A stretch of 5,723 nt of DNA, taken from contig JAUXQA010000461.1 of NCBI GenBank assembly GCA_030683195.1, positions 1 through 5,723 on the forward strand. Direction: 5' to 3'. Under the pieces are notes generated by a model, which was not told the origin of the DNA, made no database searches, and was given only the letters and a program-made list of their open reading frames with translations. Within the stretch, counting starts at the first letter, position 1. Each line of letters opens with the position of its first letter. Source of the stretch: Rhodoferax sp. (GTDB lineage: Bacteria > Pseudomonadota > Gammaproteobacteria > Burkholderiales > Burkholderiaceae_C). Of the stretch, positions 4,040 through 5,723 are shown in pieces. Position numbers and translations under genes: made by a program.

Positions 4040-5677
4040 CTAAAACGGCATGTCGTCATCGAAAAGGTCATCAAAACCATTTTTGGCATCTACGTGGTTG
4101 ATAGCCCAATCGACCAGCGCAATATCGACGATTCCAGAAAGTGATCGCTTCAACTGCTTGAGCCATGGTTTTCTCTCATCTTCTGGTAAGACTCGGCTTG
4201 CGTATACAACTGCACGTAGACTTTGAGGTGAAAGAGCGAAAACTTCGTCTTTGTATTTTCTGACCCAAGCCACATTTCGTTCTTTGAACGCCATTTGGGC
4301 TTGACTTGAAATGTTCTGACTTTTGTTGATGAACTGCTTTAGAGTCGGTGAAATTTCGAAAAGGTTTTGTTTCAGGATTGCCCATTCGATCCAAATTCTC
4401 TCCAAGTCGGATAGTTGACTGGAGTTTTGAATCCAAGTCTCCAATTTTGCACCCATCGCATCTTTGCCATATTTTTCTGTAACCTCGGTAAGGTAAAAGG
4501 CCACCGAGTTGAGCACCGGCCGAAGCAATTCAAAGTGATCAAAGCAAAGATCTACCAGCTCTGGTAATTTGAGAAATCTGCCTTGTCGCAACAGGACACG
4601 AGCCAATCCCAGATCTAAGTTGCTTCGATCACAAAGTCCTGTAAACGCTTCTATAACTTTTGCCTTGTGCAAAGCAAACTCTAAGGCTCTGTCCGCTACA
4701 GAAGCAGGAACTTGAACATGATCATCGTCGGTCGTATCTTTATCCTCGATTGCCGCGTCCAAAGCTTCACCAATTGCGGGCACATAATCTCCACCGCTTT
4801 CAAAGCTTGAGAAAAGTTCAGCTTTCTCAAGTTCGTAATGATTCTCTAATTCTGTCGCCACAAAACTCTCGGTAGAAAGAATCCGAGTTTTTTCTGACGA
4901 AAGCGTAAGTCTGTGAACCTTATGAAGATAGAGAGTGAGATCGCGCTGAATTTTTTCAAGATGCTGGATGTTGTCGCCATATATGCGGAAATCATCAACA
5001 TATCGAGTATGTTCAACTCCTAAATCCTCTAGGAAGTTGTCGACGTCAGTCAGCGTAGCTTCGGAGAAAACAATGCTGGGTGCTGGACCTACAGGCACTC
5101 CTTGAGAGTTACGCTGATTGAGCTTGCTCAGGAATCTTTCAATGTCCGTGGCCAATTCTGCTGATGCATTTGTAGCGCTGGCTATTGAATTTTGTAGCCG
5201 GTGAAGATAAATTTGATTGTAGAAATCAACTATGTCTGACAGTAAGACAAATTGGTATTGACCGGCTAAGGCTTTGCTTCTGTCTCTATAGGTTTCGAAT
5301 CCATTACCTCGTGAAAAATAGCTGCCTTCGTCAATTTGTATGCGATATGCGCATGCTATCCCGGATTCAATTGGTTTCCTGCTCTGTTCAATTCGGTTGG
5401 CTGCCAGAAAAGCCAATGCTACGTAGATTTGACAATCAGTAGCCTCCAATTGATGGACGATTCTGTATCCGCCGCGGTGCTTGCGCCAAGGTAAAGCTGT
5501 TAGTGCATGAGTTTCATACCCTTCGGTGATGTCTATCGTTAACAGTCTGGCTTTGACAAATTCCCATTGCGACCAGACTGCTTCAAGTTCGATTGGATCA
5601 GGGAAAAAATCGCTTATGTAATATCTATTTAGATGCTTTTTTGCGAATTCAAGCGACTCGTTTGTGATTCTTCCCAT
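4040..5677 (-). CDS. Reverse transcriptase of the Abi/UG (DRT-like) type with long helical C-terminus
   Basis: A 545-residue RNA-directed DNA polymerase. Motif A is LLSDIVDFYNQIY (145-157, Asp148), motif B NSQGVPVGPAPS (190-201), motif C YVDD (226-229), and a likely motif D lysine is Lys263 in SSEKTRIL. The SDIxxFYxxIYxH form and the QGVPVGP block resemble Abi and 'unknown group' reverse transcriptases used in phage defence rather than group II intron or retron enzymes. There is no maturase, endonuclease or X domain. Residues about 285-545 are rich in predicted helices, like the helical-repeat C-termini of AbiA/AbiK-type enzymes, and end in an acidic FDDLFDDD. AAAGGA lies 5 bases before the ATG, supporting the start. 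The gene is clearly poorer in GC (about 35-47 percent in lines I counted, against about 65 percent to the left), a sign of recent transfer. I cannot assign the subgroup. Confidence 0.9.
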   Translation of the reverse strand: MGRITNESLEFAKKHLNRYYISDFFPDPIELEAVWSQWEFVKARLLTIDITEGYETHALTALPWRKHRGGYRIVHQLEATDCQIYVALAFLAANRIEQSRKPIESGIACAYRIQIDEGSYFSRGNGFETYRDRSKALAGQYQFVLLSDIVDFYNQIYLHRLQNSIASATNASAELATDIERFLSKLNQRNSQGVPVGPAPSIVFSEATLTDVDNFLEDLGVEHTRYVDDFRIYGDNIQHLEKIQRDLTLYLHKVHRLTLSSEKTRILSTESFVATELENHYELEKAELFSSFESGGDYVPAIGEALDAAIEDKDTTDDDHVQVPASVADRALEFALHKAKVIEAFTGLCDRSNLDLGLARVLLRQGRFLKLPELVDLCFDHFELLRPVLNSVAFYLTEVTEKYGKDAMGAKLETWIQNSSQLSDLERIWIEWAILKQNLFEISPTLKQFINKSQNISSQAQMAFKERNVAWVRKYKDEVFALSPQSLRAVVYASRVLPEDERKPWLKQLKRSLSGIVDIALVDWAINHVDAKNGFDDLFDDDMPF

Positions 5678-5723
5678 TTGTTCCTTTTGGTATTTTTACT
5701 TCCCCCAACTATCCTTCAACCCC
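5678..5723 (-). promoter_or_regulatory. Ribosome binding site and leader of the reverse transcriptase gene
   Basis: On the minus strand CCAAAAGGAACAAATG gives a purine-rich AAAGGA about 5 bases before the ATG, the strongest ribosome site in the window. Only 46 bases upstream are present. A promoter is not clearly visible within them and may lie beyond the window. Confidence 0.5.

Noticed and set aside
3905..4060. Integron attC site or integron cassette array, suggested by single-gene modules separated by repeats and by a GTTATGC word at 4025
   Set aside because: No matched RYYYAAC and GTTRRRY core pair flanks a large palindrome at any of the module boundaries, and the 54-bp repeats lack these cores. 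No integrase is present.
4040..5677. Group II intron maturase or retron reverse transcriptase
   Set aside because: There is no maturase or HNH domain after the polymerase, no intron-like flanks and no msr/msd-like structure visible upstream within the window. The motif forms fit Abi/UG enzymes better.

Overview
The window looks like an accessory, defence/toxin-antitoxin-rich island from a betaproteobacterium, most plausibly a member of the Burkholderiales (Comamonadaceae-like). The grounds are the high-GC left two thirds, a Cys-rich excalibur-domain C-terminus at the left edge, and three copies of a 54-bp two-hairpin intergenic repeat of a type I associate with comamonad genomes. The taxonomic call is an inference from memory of such sequences, not from a search.

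Layout. Apart from the partial excalibur gene (1-180, plus strand), every gene is on the minus strand, so the natural reading order is right to left. It begins with a 545-residue reverse transcriptase (5677-4040) of the Abi/UG (DRT-like) kind, low in GC. Next comes a frameshifted and truncated phospholipase-D-like fragment (3901-3742), then a small ORF (3712-3578) followed by an intact GIY-YIG/DUF4357 protein (3529-2651). A winged-helix/nucleotidyltransferase antitoxin-like gene (2543-1920) follows, with a tandem palindromic operator at its start, and its overlapping HEPN partner is wrecked (1936-1829). A second, degraded copy of the small-ORF/GIY-YIG unit (1791-1399) has an exact 660-bp internal deletion. 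An apparently intact type II pair follows, a TIGR02574-family antitoxin (1239-1009) and a ParE/RelE-family toxin (1012-725). Last is a MntA-like nucleotidyltransferase (593-285) with a HepT partner cut off after about 27 codons (295-214), ending tail to tail with the excalibur gene.

How the parts relate. The region reads as a stack of small two-gene modules, several separated by the 54-bp repeat lying 3 to 31 bp past a module's last stop codon (641-694, 1341-1394, 2594-2647). In both nucleotidyltransferase/HEPN pairs the neutralising partner is intact while the HEPN partner is destroyed. Only the ParE pair still looks like a complete toxin-antitoxin unit. Both GIY-YIG units start abruptly inside a broken upstream gene (HEPN in one case, PLD-like in the other) with similar junction sequence. 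This suggests the unit has been copied and inserted as a block.

The most interesting candidates for new biology are the reverse transcriptase with its long helical C-terminal half, and the duplicated small-ORF plus GIY-YIG/DUF4357 unit, whose role I do not know.
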